A stretch of DNA of 64,000 nt from Phoenix dactylifera (Eukaryota > Streptophyta > Magnoliopsida > Arecales > Arecaceae): assembly GCF_009389715.1 (NCBI RefSeq), contig NC_052405.1, positions 7,729,194-7,793,193 of the forward strand, read 5' to 3'. This document shows positions 22,301-33,000 of this stretch, piece by piece (positions within the stretch are counted from its first letter, which is position 1; every line of letters starts with the position of its first letter). The notes under the pieces were generated by a model. The model had not been told where the DNA came from. It worked only from the letters and a program-made list of their open reading frames with translations, and did no database searches. Made by a program: the position numbers and the translations under genes.

Positions 22301-23408
22301 CCCTCTATCTTATTACGGCTTTCTTATTTTTTCAATGCTTACACTTTAGACCTCATTTCATTTATAGTTTAATGCCTCTGCTTTGAACAATATTTATGTT
22401 AACAATAGCAAATTCGGCCTGCATGCGTGTAGAAGGATAAATGAACTTCGATTTTGTTCAGAAGCACATCACAAAACCTCATCTTTATGGGTGCTGGAGA
22501 TTGAGCCTGCAAGGAGTTATGTTTCAGCTGCAAGTTTGCTCTACCTGACCTATCTGGATCTAATATTTTATTTCACATGAATATATCATGGATGATTGTT
22601 TATGTCATGCCAAATATATTGCCATCTCTGGCTATCTATATAGGTACTTGATATCAGGACAGGCAACTCAAGTGGTCTGTCTAGATCTTGTTATCAATGG
22701 ATCGTATTATTTATTTCTCGAGATCTTCAGTCTTGTTTCAATTGGAGGTTTATTTTTTATTTCAAACTACAATTTTTACTGGGTGAAATGTGTGGTTATT
22801 GCTATTTGCTTAGCCAATGAACAGTTGGATCTCTATTCAACTGCCCCTTCACTGACGGGTTTGTATGCTAAAGATAATTGGGAGTCTTTACACAGTCTAC
22901 AGTACTTTGGATCGCAATTTCTTCCAATTAGGTAAATTTCTAGAAACAGGACGTTACAAAATGATGCTTCCATTTCTGGAATAACTTATGTCTCTATGAT
23001 TGAAGTTGCTGGTTCCACTGACTATACCTGTTTGCTGATACTTTCCCCTATTGTTAGGTCCCAGCAATGATTGCAATTTTTATTAATAAACTATTCCATG
23101 CTTGTCCTTTATAAGTTGTAACAATGGTTATATTAATTAACTTGTTTGTTTTGCAGGAAAGCACCAAGGATGCACAAGTATTAAGTGTTGCTGAAAGATT
23201 AGGTCACAGTGGTTTACCAGTGTATGAGTTTGAGTATAAAGTTGATAGTACCAGGGGAGGGATGAAGAGGATATTTTCAGCTGCATTTGTAGCTTCCAGA
23301 AAGCTCTATCTTCTCAATATTGCCTACTCAGACCGTCCAGATAATCCCCTGGATGGTAAAACTAGAATGGTGTTGGAACAAGTTCTTCACTCTTTTGACA
23401 CAGCATAA
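13360..23408 (+). CDS. PPD2: PsbP-domain protein of the thylakoid lumen (PPD2-like)
   Basis: Coding exons are 13360-13710, 13832-13984 and 23157-23408. All introns are in phase 0, and the protein is 251 aa. Residues 1-70 look like a chloroplast transit peptide. A twin-arginine segment ([18 protein letters not shown]) followed by SAAS at about residues 69-91 looks like a Tat-type lumen signal with its cleavage site. The PsbP fold follows, from [19 protein letters not shown] through [31 protein letters not shown] and [20 protein letters not shown] to LEQVLHSFD. PsbP relatives support photosystem II or NDH in the lumen; the exact role of PPD2 is not settled. The PPD2 name rests on recall of the family. 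The start is the only ATG in frame with the transit peptide; the ATG at 13328 is out of frame. Intron 2 is 9.2 kb because it contains a complete Copia element in the same orientation. Confidence 0.85.
13985..14093 (+). other. Left part of PPD2-like intron 2
   Basis: Intron sequence from the GTTCTC donor to the Copia target-site duplication. Nothing else is visible. The element therefore inserted only about 110 bp downstream of exon 2. Confidence 0.7.
14094..14098 (+). repeat. Left 5-bp target-site duplication of Copia
   Basis: TCTTT immediately precedes the TG of the 5' LTR and recurs at 21455-21459 immediately after the CA of the 3' LTR. Five base pairs is the normal Copia duplication length. 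Confidence 0.95.
14099..14568 (+). repeat. 5' LTR of Copia element
   Basis: 470 bp from TGTTAGAATAATTTC to GACTATCA. It differs from the 3' LTR at four sites: GCATA/GCGTA near 14138, ACTTTGG/ACCTTGG near 14241, TTTTAGTATG/TTTTGGTATG near 14283, and ATATGTC/ATATATC near 14485. A TATATATAGG stretch at 14350-14359 is the best TATA-box candidate. An ATG at 14483-14485 and a splice donor GCAG/GTATAT at 14495/14496 lie near its end. Confidence 0.97.
14571..14582 (+). other. Copia primer-binding site
   Basis: TGGTATCAGAGC matches the 3' end of plant initiator methionine tRNA. It starts two bases after the CA that ends the 5' LTR, the standard position for priming minus-strand DNA synthesis. Confidence 0.93.
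14583..16310 (+). other. Copia untranslated leader, probable intron
   Basis: About 1.7 kb of sequence between the primer-binding site and gag, with no long plus-strand frame that looks like a protein. It contains a GC-rich island at 14985-15335 and otherwise AT-rich sequence. It ends in TGTTGTTTTCGCAG, a good 3' splice site. Several CCCAAAGG and CCGAAGG phrases recur between 15950 and 16140 (for example AAAGGTG, GAAGGTG and AAAGGCG after GCCC), hinting at a weak internal repeat. Confidence 0.65.
14985..15335 (+). other. GC-rich island in the Copia leader
   Basis: This block is strongly GC-rich, while the sequence on both sides is AT-rich. It contains inverted GGCAGCC / GGCTGCC and CCATGGG phrases at 15265-15330 that would form stable hairpins. 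Frames are open on both strands, which is what GC-rich sequence without stop codons gives by chance. I do not recognise a protein. It may be a captured host fragment or structured leader RNA. Confidence 0.5.
16311..20388 (+). pseudogene. Copia gag-pol polyprotein, broken by one frameshift and one stop
   Basis: Gag runs from 16311 in one frame ([15 protein letters not shown] near the start). After 16720 the conserved frame continues one base out of register, consistent with loss of a single base near 16720/16721. The pol frame then holds a CCHC zinc knuckle ([14 protein letters not shown], about 17084-17127), the protease [11 protein letters not shown] near 17232, the GAG-pre-integrase [10 protein letters not shown] near 17647, and integrase with [18 protein letters not shown] and [17 protein letters not shown] at 18346-18348 stands where integrases usually have TGG. 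RT follows, with [17 protein letters not shown] and the catalytic LYVDDILLA at about 19396, then RNase H with GYSDSDFAG and YCDNSAAV. The frame ends at 20386-20388. No product of full length can be made from this copy without readthrough and frameshifting. Confidence 0.93.
20389..20984 (+). other. Copia 3' untranslated region and polypurine tract
   Basis: About 600 bp of non-coding sequence between the pol stop and the 3' LTR. It ends in CCCAAGTGGGAGAA directly before the LTR's TG. The purine run AAGTGGGAGAA at 20974-20984 is the standard Copia polypurine tract that primes plus-strand synthesis. I see no additional envelope-like frame. Confidence 0.85.
20985..21454 (+). repeat. 3' LTR of Copia element
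   Basis: 470 bp, same length as the 5' LTR, with four transition differences. One difference changes the ATG found at 14483-14485 of the 5' LTR to ATA in this copy. TCTTT (21455-21459) follows directly as target-site duplication. Confidence 0.97.
21455..21459 (+). repeat. Right 5-bp target-site duplication of Copia
   Basis: TCTTT directly after the 3' LTR, identical to 14094-14098. Confidence 0.95.
21460..23156 (+). other. Right part of PPD2-like intron 2
   Basis: Ordinary AT-rich intron sequence from the Copia duplication to the TTTGCAG acceptor. Small frames occur but none resembles a protein and I recognise no repeat. Confidence 0.6.
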
Positions 23409-24204
23409 ACATGAATGCTTAAATCAGAAAAGGTATGTTGCATATCTTGTGATGAAAAAAATAGTTTTGGCTTTCTGTTCTGTCGACACTCTGACCTGAT
23501 CTAACAGCTTTCTTGCCTCTTGTTTGCAATTTTCACAACCATAAAGTCATAAGGTTTATTTGGGCCTACCATTTAACATAAAAAAACAAAAAAATACATG
23601 AATGAATCAGATTCTATGCCTTTACTCAAAAAAAAAAAAAAAAGAATCAGATTATATGTCAGGTTCAAATACTTATTGTTTCATCACATCTAAACGTCGT
23701 CAATTTGGTATTATTTGCAATTTCTGCAACCATGTGGCCTTAAGATTGATCTGATTATACAGTAAGAAAGCATGCTAAAGTGAGACTGCAAACCAGGAGA
23801 TTAACATTTTCAACAACATGCCTTGCTGAAATATCTCAGATTTACCTTGTCTTTTTATTGCTTTTTGCGCTATTGAGTTGTTTCATGCAAGTACATAGGA
23901 ATAGAGACCATTTCATATCTTTGTAGAGATGGGAACCATATTTTGGAAGTTCCCTAGTTATTTTCACCTCTCTTCGAAACATATTTTGCTTTCCAAATCG
24001 GAGTACACATGCTAAAATGCGTGTGCATGCACGCATGCTCAAATAGCCTAATCACGTGCATCATGCGGTAGGAAGCAAAATAAATCGATTGTTAGTCATG
24101 TTCTGTGTTGTTCATCATGCCATTATGCCACCATTCTTCTAGTTTGCAGTGCGTGTTATAACCCTCACCAATGATGAATGTAAAAGGGGTTCTAAAAATC
24201 TCCA

Positions 24205-24235
<31 letters not shown>

Positions 24236-25491
24236 ACAGAGGTTCTATACCAGTTACTTTTTCCTATCATTGAAGCAAATTGACTTCAGTTTGCATGAAA
24301 CTGAAGTAACTTTTAAGAGTGTGCCTGATGCAGCTCAAACCTGGAAGAGGACAGCACTTTTGTGTCTTAAGTCGCTTTCAATGCAAGTATGAGGCCAGCA
24401 AAATTTCACAAAGATGCATGGTGGTGCAATCGACATAAACCAACTGGTGTTTGGTTGTTCATTTAAAGCTGCAAAAACTATCACAACGAGGTCAGGCAAA
24501 TCAAAGATTTAAGTTCATTCTTATGTTTGAAATTCTTTTATATATTCTGTCAATTTCTCGAACATATAAGTTCAATGATGGTTTTGGTAGATTAAGTTTC
24601 GTTTACAATTTGTATTAAATTCATTGTTTCTGAACAATGGGGGTTGTAATATTTGTAAGGCTGATCAAGAAAACTCCTGATTCTATATGCATCTGACTTA
24701 AAGATCGTATAGAGTCTTTTCTGTTATTAATAAGGTTATCAGATTTCTTCTTGAGTGTGGGTCTCATTTTCTACATAGAAAGGCTGTTACTCTGTCCACT
24801 CAATGGTGATTGCTTTAACAAGCCATGGTTGCTTCTTTTTTTTTGGCAACATTTCAGAATTAGTTCCTTTGTATATTCTCTGTTAATATATAAAGCAGCA
24901 GATTCATCTTGTACTGGTTAAAACTTTGGCTGATAAAGGAAGGATACATGAATATGACTAGGAAGGACAACCTATGGTGTGATCATGATAAATTAAGGTT
25001 AGGGAGTAATATTAGCAGCAAACAGTAAGATGCTAGCGGATGAGTCATTTGCAGCAGTTTGAAATGTCTTGAGCACTGTTCTGCGATCTTGGGACTCCAA
25101 ATTGAGGCACATTAAATATATCCTACCAAGAAATCAAACAAAAGAGACGAAAGAAAGGCAAAGAAAAGAAACTTTGCCAAAAAAAAAAAGAAAAAGGAAA
25201 ACTGCCCAATAGATCCTACAATGTAACACAAAAAGATCAAAACTTTAAGAAATTGGCAGCCATCTCCTGCCCATCCGGACCGATTTCTTCACTTCCTGTA
25301 TGAGGGAACCAAGAACCGAAACAGGATCTGCGAGAATTAACTTGGGGAAAACACGGGGAGGAACCCGAAAAAAAAAATCAGATTTTTATTTCACAGACAT
25401 GTCCAGGAACAAGGAGAAAAAAAAAGATTTTCATGAAAACATATGCGGAGGAGGAGGAAAAGCATGATTGGACACGGATTAGCGATATTTT
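23409..25491. other. Intergenic region downstream of the PPD2-like gene
   Basis: Holds the PPD2-like 3' UTR, whose end I cannot place, followed by AT-rich sequence with A-runs at 23627-23643 and a 29-base C run at 24205-24233. No coding region is supported. Confidence 0.5.
24205..24233 (+). repeat. Uninterrupted C29 homopolymer
   Basis: Twenty-nine consecutive C residues. On the opposite strand this is a G run able to form quadruplexes; on this strand it could form an i-motif. Its exact length may be unreliable because such runs are hard to sequence. Confidence 0.85.
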
Positions 25492-25608
25492 TTAAGGTTT
25501 AAGATAGAATGGGACTTCGAGGTTAATGTCCACGGTGTCGGCGACAGGGGAGCTCGAAGAAAGAGAATCTGTGGCTGCGGTGTGCTTCATCTGTATCATC
25601 ACCGCCAT
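25492..25608 (-). CDS. Possible short minus-strand ORF (38 aa), unrecognised
   Basis: A minus-strand ATG at 25608 opens 38 codons, beginning MAVMIQMKHTAA and ending PFYLKP before a TAA at 25492-25494. Upstream on that strand lie four CCCTAA units and an AAACCCTAA telo-box, which are common in leaders and promoters of housekeeping plant genes. The segment 25510-25640 is more GC-rich than its surroundings. A longer frame on the same strand (from 25803) also covers the repeats. I do not recognise a family and cannot exclude a chance frame. Confidence 0.3.
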   Translation of the reverse strand: MAVMIQMKHTAATDSLSSSSPVADTVDINLEVPFYLKP

Positions 25609-25675
25609 GTCCACCTCCGAGTATGTGGCTTCGTATATCCAGCAGCTCAAATTCAGCGTTTTGTTCTTTCTTAGA

Positions 25676-25699
25676 TTAGGGTTAGGGTTAGGGTTAGGG
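25676..25699 (+). repeat. Interstitial (TTAGGG)4 telomere-like repeat
   Basis: Four perfect TTAGGG units, then TTTGG. The minus strand reads AAACCCTAA at its edge, the plant telo-box. The unit is the six-base TTAGGG rather than the usual plant seven-base TTTAGGG. Confidence 0.9.
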
Positions 25700-26610
25700 T
25701 TTGGTGGTGTTCTCGAGGAAGGAGGAGGACGGCTGAGGTCATTGTTTGGTTTCGCCAGAAAATAATGATAACGGAGAATGGTAGGCATTTTGGACGGTAA
25801 CAAAAATCTAGTATGCAGTAAATTTTGATTATGAGAGATGTTTTATGAGTATTAAGTATGGTTATGAGAGATGTAAGGCCGTTTTGCATCCGACAACTTA
25901 ATTAATATTATACATAGCTTTAATATGTAAAAAATCAGAAATGTTAGACTTTTAGCAAATACCCTCTTATACATATAATATTACGTAGAGAATTTCTTAG
26001 TGAAAAAGGACAGAATGATAGCAATTGTGGCATATATTACCCTAATTAATATAATATTATGTATAGGGTCAATATGTAAAAAAGAATAAAAGTTAGGACA
26101 TTTTGCAGATAAACCCATGTAAGATAATAGTACGTGCAGGACAAATTTGAATACCAAAAGTTTTCAGACAACTCCAATGAAAAATATAAAGCCTGAATTG
26201 TAAAATAACAAAAGCATGGTGGTGTTTTTGCACATAGCTCCCTAGCTACTCTACAAAGATAGATGGGATGTTTAAAACTATTTTGCAGATAACAACCGTA
26301 GATATGGCCGTTATACATAAAGGCCTGAAAAGCCTGAAACTCGTTACGTGCCAGCATCCAAATCGATTTGATAGTCGTAGTGGTCCAATACTTTAAAGTT
26401 GTTCATGACAAACAACTTTCTACAGCAAATCTTTTTCAATATATATATATATAAATATATGTATTGAACCCTAAAGTAAGAGTATAATAAATGACGATTT
26501 TTTGGAATATCTCAGCCCCAAAGCGTCGTCTGAACCTTTTCGTGTCTAAAGTCAAAAACGGCCGCTCGAGGCCGTCTTCTTCCTCTCTTTTGGCGATCAC
26601 CAAAGTCTTC

Positions 26611-26616
26611 CACGTG
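26611..26616. promoter_or_regulatory. G-box (CACGTG)
   Basis: CACGTG within TTCCACGTGGGAA, itself a near-perfect palindrome, about 460 bp upstream of the permease start. A second G-box lies 76 bp downstream. Confidence 0.45.
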
Positions 26617-26686
26617 GGAATTGGAACGGAAGTCAAATGCATGTTTCCGTCTGGATCCCGCACAACAAGCACGGCTTTTTTCCTGC

Positions 26687-26692
26687 CACGTG
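26687..26692. promoter_or_regulatory. G-box / ABRE (GCCACGTGTC)
   Basis: CACGTG within GCCACGTGTC, a strong ABRE-type context for bZIP factors, about 380 bp upstream of the permease start. Paired ABRE-like elements are common in abscisic acid or stress-responsive promoters; regulation here is inference. Confidence 0.5.
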
Positions 26693-27072
26693 TCAAAGAA
26701 GCAGCGCAGGTTGTTTAAATTTCTTTACCGGGGATAACGTTGGAGATTCGGAAGAATTCACTATCCGATAATTAAATAATAATTAGCGTGCGTTTAGGCT
26801 GGTTGACGATTCTCTCCGCAGCTGGCAAAAATAGCAGCTAAACGAACTCCAAATAGAAAAGTCCGAGTTCTCCACACAAAACTCTAACAGACTAAAGAGA
26901 GAAGTCCTCCTCCCTTCGTAGGTTCTGTTCCCACACTTGTTGCCTTCTCGCTTTGCTTGGAAGGCGGAAGCTACAACCTCCTGGATTGTTTCTTCTCCTC
27001 CTCCATCTCTTATTGAAAGGCTGCATATTTGTGAACTTCCATCCAAAAATCTAACAGAAAAAATCTGTGACT

Positions 27073-30000
27073 ATGGAAGTGGAAGTGGATTCTGGAGAGA
27101 AGCGTCTCAATGAGCTCGGTTACAAGCAAGAGCTCAGAAGAGAGATGGTATTCGTTCTACTGATTTCTTATCTTTTTTCTCTCTGAATTTATGAGATTGG
27201 ATCTGATTTCGTTCTTTGTGATTAGACTCTGTTCAAGACGCTGGCGATATCGTTCTCGACGATGACCCTGTTCACAGGGATTACACCACTTTATGGGTCC
27301 AGCCTGCTGTATGCTGGGCCTGCCAGCCTTGTCTGGGGATGGGTTGTAGTCTCCTTCTTCACCTGGTTTGTGGGAATTGCCATGGCCGAGATCTGCTCCT
27401 CCTTCCCTGTATGCGACCTTTGACTGTCTTCATTTTCTTTGCCACTCCTCTGTTTACTGTTTCTCTGGAACATGAATATGTACTTCCCTTCTTCATGTTA
27501 CTTCAGTTGAAGTCTATAATATTATGCATTGAATTAGGTAGGATTAAGTCTCAGGGTAGGCTAATCAATGTCCAAACTTTCTTTCTCCTCCTCCTCGTCT
27601 TCTTCTTGTTTTGGACATTTTGATGAACTTTATTATTCTTACATACTTCTGTTGAGGATTCAAGGAAAAACAAGCAAGATAATTTTTGGAGGCTTTTAGG
27701 AAGAAATTGGCCAGTGAATTGGACTGTTGGAGGTATATCATAAGGAGGACCTGAACAACTTAATGTCCCTTATTAGGACTTACAAAATGACAGTTGAGAG
27801 GCAATGAGTGGAAAGTACATCTACAAGTAGCTAAAGGGAATCACATTCATTAACTTAACTAAATGCACTTAATCTATCTGAAAAAATTCTGCATTCAGTG
27901 TTTCTTGTTCCATTTTATTTTTCAGCTTTCATCAATTTTCTGAAATAGGTAAGCCAATTGGCAGCTCAGTTTGTTTTATATAATATATGGTTCCTTCCCC
28001 ACTATTGGGGAATACTCTGGACTCCATATTTCTTCTCTTATAGCTGTTATTTACTTATCATAATTCAACTTAGAATCTAATGAGCATTGTCTAATTTCTG
28101 AGTAGTAAACGAAGGCAGCAGCCGCACCTTTGCCAATTTCTAGCATCTCGTTCCTTGTTTACAATTTGCATTAAAATGTGAACGAAACTTGATTAATGAT
28201 TTCGTCAAGCCAAATACCTCTCCCTAGCAACCTTTCTTTATCAGGAGTTAGTATTTGTTTAACATTTAAGTATAGGGTTTTTCTCTGTTTTCTTTTCTAT
28301 CTATTTTCATGTAAACTATTCTAGTATTTATGATGATACTAATGGTCTTTCTGGTGTACAAAATACATATTTTTAATCTGAGTCAAATGCTCCAGTTAAT
28401 ATACGTACATACATACATACAAACATACTAATGCAAAATTTGTCAGACAGAATCAATTTTTTCATTGGAATATGAAAGAAAAAACCATTAAGGTACTTTC
28501 TTCTTGCCATTTAACAGACCACTGGATCTCTTTACTTTTGGGCTGCTCATTTAGCAGGGCCAGTCTGGGGTCCACTGGCATCATGGTGCTGTGCTTGGCT
28601 GGAGACTATTGGCCTAATTGCTGGAATAGGCACACAGGTACCATTTCTTTCATCTTTTCTACAAAATAAATTCTTTGTTTTATTTAGGGGAAGAAAACTC
28701 TATTGAAAATCATTTTTTTATCATACTTTTCATATGTGCAGTACTTCATTTTAAGCAGTATTTGTGAATCAATTCCGAAAATGTTTCAATAATTTGTTTC
28801 TAGTTGTTCGATGGTCCTGTTGTGCTTGTAATGGGTTCCATGATACTGCTTCAGTAATAATAGCTGAATGAATTTTTGACATGGTTGATAAGAATATATA
28901 CAACATCAAGACTGGAGGATTGGATCTAAGAATACATACATATAGATACACACATACACACATACATACACACACACACACATATACATACATTCATTCG
29001 TACATACATATATACATGCATATATATGTGTGTGTGTGTGTATAAGAGATGGACTTTTCAACTTTCGAGAGGAGAGGGTATCTATCCTTTCAAATCCAAA
29101 ATCAATGATTAGGTGTCCAAATTGAAGATCCTCACCATTGATCATAATTTGTGCCACTAAAGAATCTAAAAATCAAATGTCATGTGTTTTGGTGGTCTCT
29201 AACCAATGCATCAAGTAGACACAAAAATGGATAGTCAAAATGATATAAGTAATGTGTTATAACATGTGTAAACCATGACTAATAAAGTGGATTCTTAATT
29301 TAAATGCTTTATCATGTATTTTAGCATACCAGCATAATGAAAACCATCCATTTTTGTCTAATTGATGTATAGGTTAAAGATCACAAGAATATGCGTTTTT
29401 GGTTTCTAAATATTTTTAGTCATGTGGATCAGTATCGACGGTATGGATCTTCTGTTTAAGTGCCCAATTATCGATTTTAGACTAGAGAGAAGTAGATACC
29501 TTCACTTGGGAGAAGCATAGTCCAAATTATGTGTGTGTTCTTTACGGTGCATGAAAAAACCCTTTTTGTCGATCTATCTTCTACGAGAATATATGTACAT
29601 GGTCCAGCTGGCATCATCTGACTCATCTTTTTTCTCTATTAGTGTTTAGCTTCTTAAGCATCAAAATAAATGCCAGCCTATCAGAAGATGTGTCTTCTAT
29701 TATATATCCCTCATATTTGTCATTATTAATGCCATCAAAGAATGAAATCTAGATTTCTCTCTCTCCGGAAAAAGGAGGAAAAAAAGAGAAGAAGAATGAA
29801 CTCTAGATGCCTCAAAAACTTTAGATTCTCATTAAATATTTTCTTTGTTCGTGTGCGCACATTGAACCATAAAACCTCATAGTTCAAGTAGAACCAATGT
29901 GTAAGATATGATATCACCATTTACTTGAGCTAATTTTTTTGGTGCTAACTAGCATAATTTATAAACATCCAGTGTCTTGAAACTTGGATGCTTGATATTT

Positions 30001-33000
30001 CAGATAGTTTAAATACTCATTCTGTCAATGAAAGGGAAAGAATAGCTTTCTAGATACATAACAGAACCTTACTGGACCTTCATATCAAAAAATTGTAGAT
30101 GAAACAATATGTTTTGTGGTTTTGTGCACTCATTGGTTCTCACAGCAAAATAGAAATTGCGAAAGGATACTATAGAACTGGCAATAGAGAATCATGAGAC
30201 AGCAAACAAGTGAATTGAAACTCGTGCCACTCCTGTGAGAGGAAATTTGGTGGACATTGGTTCTATTTTCCTAACATAATAGTAGAAAATAAGCTGCAGA
30301 TAATTATACAAATATAATAATATTTATTACTTTAGTTGTCTCTATTTGAATCTTTCAGTTGTTATTTTTGCAACTTTTTTCAGTCATGATGTCATGGTTA
30401 CTTTTAGATCAAGGTACATGCCAAGATGTACTCTATAGTATTTTCTCTTCTTTGGCTGCAGGCTTATGCAGGATCACAAGTCTTGCAGAGCATCATATTA
30501 CTGTGTACTGGCACGAACAAGGGTGGAGGTTACTTCGCTCCTCGTGGCGTATTTCTTGCTATGTATGTGGGACTTACAGTGATATGGGCTATACTCAACA
30601 CATTTGCACTAGAAGTCATTGCCTTCATTGACATAATCTCAATATGGTGGCAGGTAATCCTCTATTTAAATGAAAATATTTTGTCTCTACACTCTGGGTC
30701 ATCCAGGTTTTCATTGAAAATCAAATTTGCATGCCTCATGAGGTCATTAAGATTAGTGAATATCAACCAGTATGTTTAATACATTGATCTGGGGCACATG
30801 CTGAGTTTGATTGTAAGTAGTATCATAAATGTCATTATTAGAAACTAATCATTGCAAGATGCCTGGAGCTATGGCAATGGGGGTAAGATAGATGATCATG
30901 GTGATTTGAAAGAGGCTACATGAGAGAAACTTTGACCCTTGAAAGCCACGAGTTGCAAGCAAGAGTAACTGAGCGACAGAGTTAACTCTGCCTGAAACAA
31001 CGCCTGCAAGCTAAAGTTATTTGTGAGAAATGTATCTTCTTTTTTGAAAATAGCATCAGAATCAGACCAGTTTTTCCATAGACTCTGCTGCTTTTTTAGA
31101 TTAAGCATCATCTATACTATGACAATGATGAAATTTAGGTGTTGTAGAAGAAATGGAGGAGTATCAGAAGGTTTTAGGTATACAGTAGAAGGTTTTGGAA
31201 TAGAAGACTGCAGAGATATGGATTTAGTTTATGTTCGTATGCGTAAATTTAATACACAAAAAAAAAATGATTAAGCTGTATGATGGTTTCCGAGGACTGC
31301 TGGGAAAACGTTTTAGTCTGTGTTCTTTTTGTAATTGAATTACAGATAGTGACTGACTAGATATGGGCTTTTGAGGTTTTCTGTCAGTTATGGGAGGTTT
31401 TTCAATTATTGTGTTCTAAGAAACCAGATCTATTTAGTTGAATGGCCACTTCCTTTGGATATTTCTTGAGAATGTTATATTAAGTTGCCTTGTTTTGTAC
31501 TGAATATGGGAGTTGCTTGAATTCTTAATTTACTATGAAGTAGGGTCTTGCTTTCTAGTGTTCTTTTTTGGCTTCGAATTCATCTCAACCTTTCGACAAT
31601 ATTTCCTGTTAATAATGCTCAGGTCATTGGAGGTCTGGTTATAGTTATAATGCTCCCATTGGTGGCATTGACTACCCAGCCTGCTTCCTACGTATTCGGA
31701 CATTTTCAGACAGCACCAGAAACAACTGGGATAAGCAGCAAACCTTATGCAGTCATTTTATCTGTTCTAGTTAGCCAGTATTCTTTATATGGATATGATG
31801 CTGCAGCCCATCTAACTGAGGAAACAAAAGGTGCAGATAAAAATGGTCCAACTGCTATTCTATCTAGTATTGGGATCATCTCCATTTTTGGATGGGCATA
31901 TATCTTAGCTCTCACCTTTAGCATTCAGGTATAATTCTGCAGCTATTATTTCAGCATGAACTCTGAACTGACTGATATCTGATGTTGGAATTTATACTTC
32001 GTGCAGAACTTTGACTATCTATATGATCCTAGCAATGAGACTGCTGGAGCATTTGTACCAGCACAAATCCTATATGATGCATTCCATGGGAGGTATCACA
32101 ACTCCATCGGGGCCATCATCTTGCTGTTTGTTATTTGGGGTTCCTTTTTCTTTGGTGGCCTTTCGATCACTACTAGTGCAGCCAGAGTGGTAAGGAGTAG
32201 TTAGCTTTAGGAGATTATTTACTGGAGATGTCCGCTGAGGCTCTCAAGCCACTAAACTACCATCTCAAAACATGCTGATTTGGTATACTTATTAATCTGA
32301 TGATTGGAAGGTTTACGATGTACTGCAGGAATGTACCAGCACAATCTCAAAGGAGTTTTTATGTCAATTGGATTAATCAAAATAGTCAGGTTCATGGTAT
32401 TCCGTATCGGCCCTAACCGGACAATACAGGATGTACCGTACCAGTTCGGTACCGGTATCTAGTGCGGATGGCATACCGATACTCGGTATGCCAAAAAAAC
32501 TATATATCGTACTGTTTCGACGTTGTGCTAGTATAGACCGGCAGGGGATATCTCATAAGAATTTCACGTTTAAGGTTGCACCTCCAATAAAACAGCTTTT
32601 AACATGAATATCTTGGATATTGTCAAACCAATGATAATTTCCAAACGACTGCTCATTTCTACCTCGAATTTCTATTATGAAAAGAGATATAAAATTTCCT
32701 GATAAGAAAATTCTCCCACATCTACCATGTTAATTCTTTGAAGCTCAGTTATCCTCAACAGCTAATTTTCTGACTTATAGATTATGATTTGGAACCTAAA
32801 TTGCTGCCTTTTTTTTGGCTATGAATGGAAATATTGTGATATACTACTGTATTCACGGTTTGAAATATTTCCATCTTACAGGTGTATGCACTGTCCAGGG
32901 ATCAAGGAATCCCTTTCTCATCTATTTGGCGTAAATTGCACCCTAAACACAAGGTTCCAGCCAATGCAGTGTGGTTATGTGCAGCTATCTGCATTCTTCT

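Larger units (their letters stand above)
25900..27072. other. Intergenic region and permease promoter
   Basis: AT-rich until about 26500. A more GC-rich block (26510-26710) then carries two G-boxes. From 26870 the sequence has CT-rich leader character up to the permease ATG. Open frames of 75-86 codons exist on both strands of the GC-rich block, but I recognise no protein in them. A short (AT)n run lies at 26440-26460. Confidence 0.5.

Noticed and set aside
26436..26718. Frames of 75-86 codons on both strands upstream of the permease
   Set aside because: Neither resembles a known protein and the block carries G-boxes, so a promoter is the better reading.
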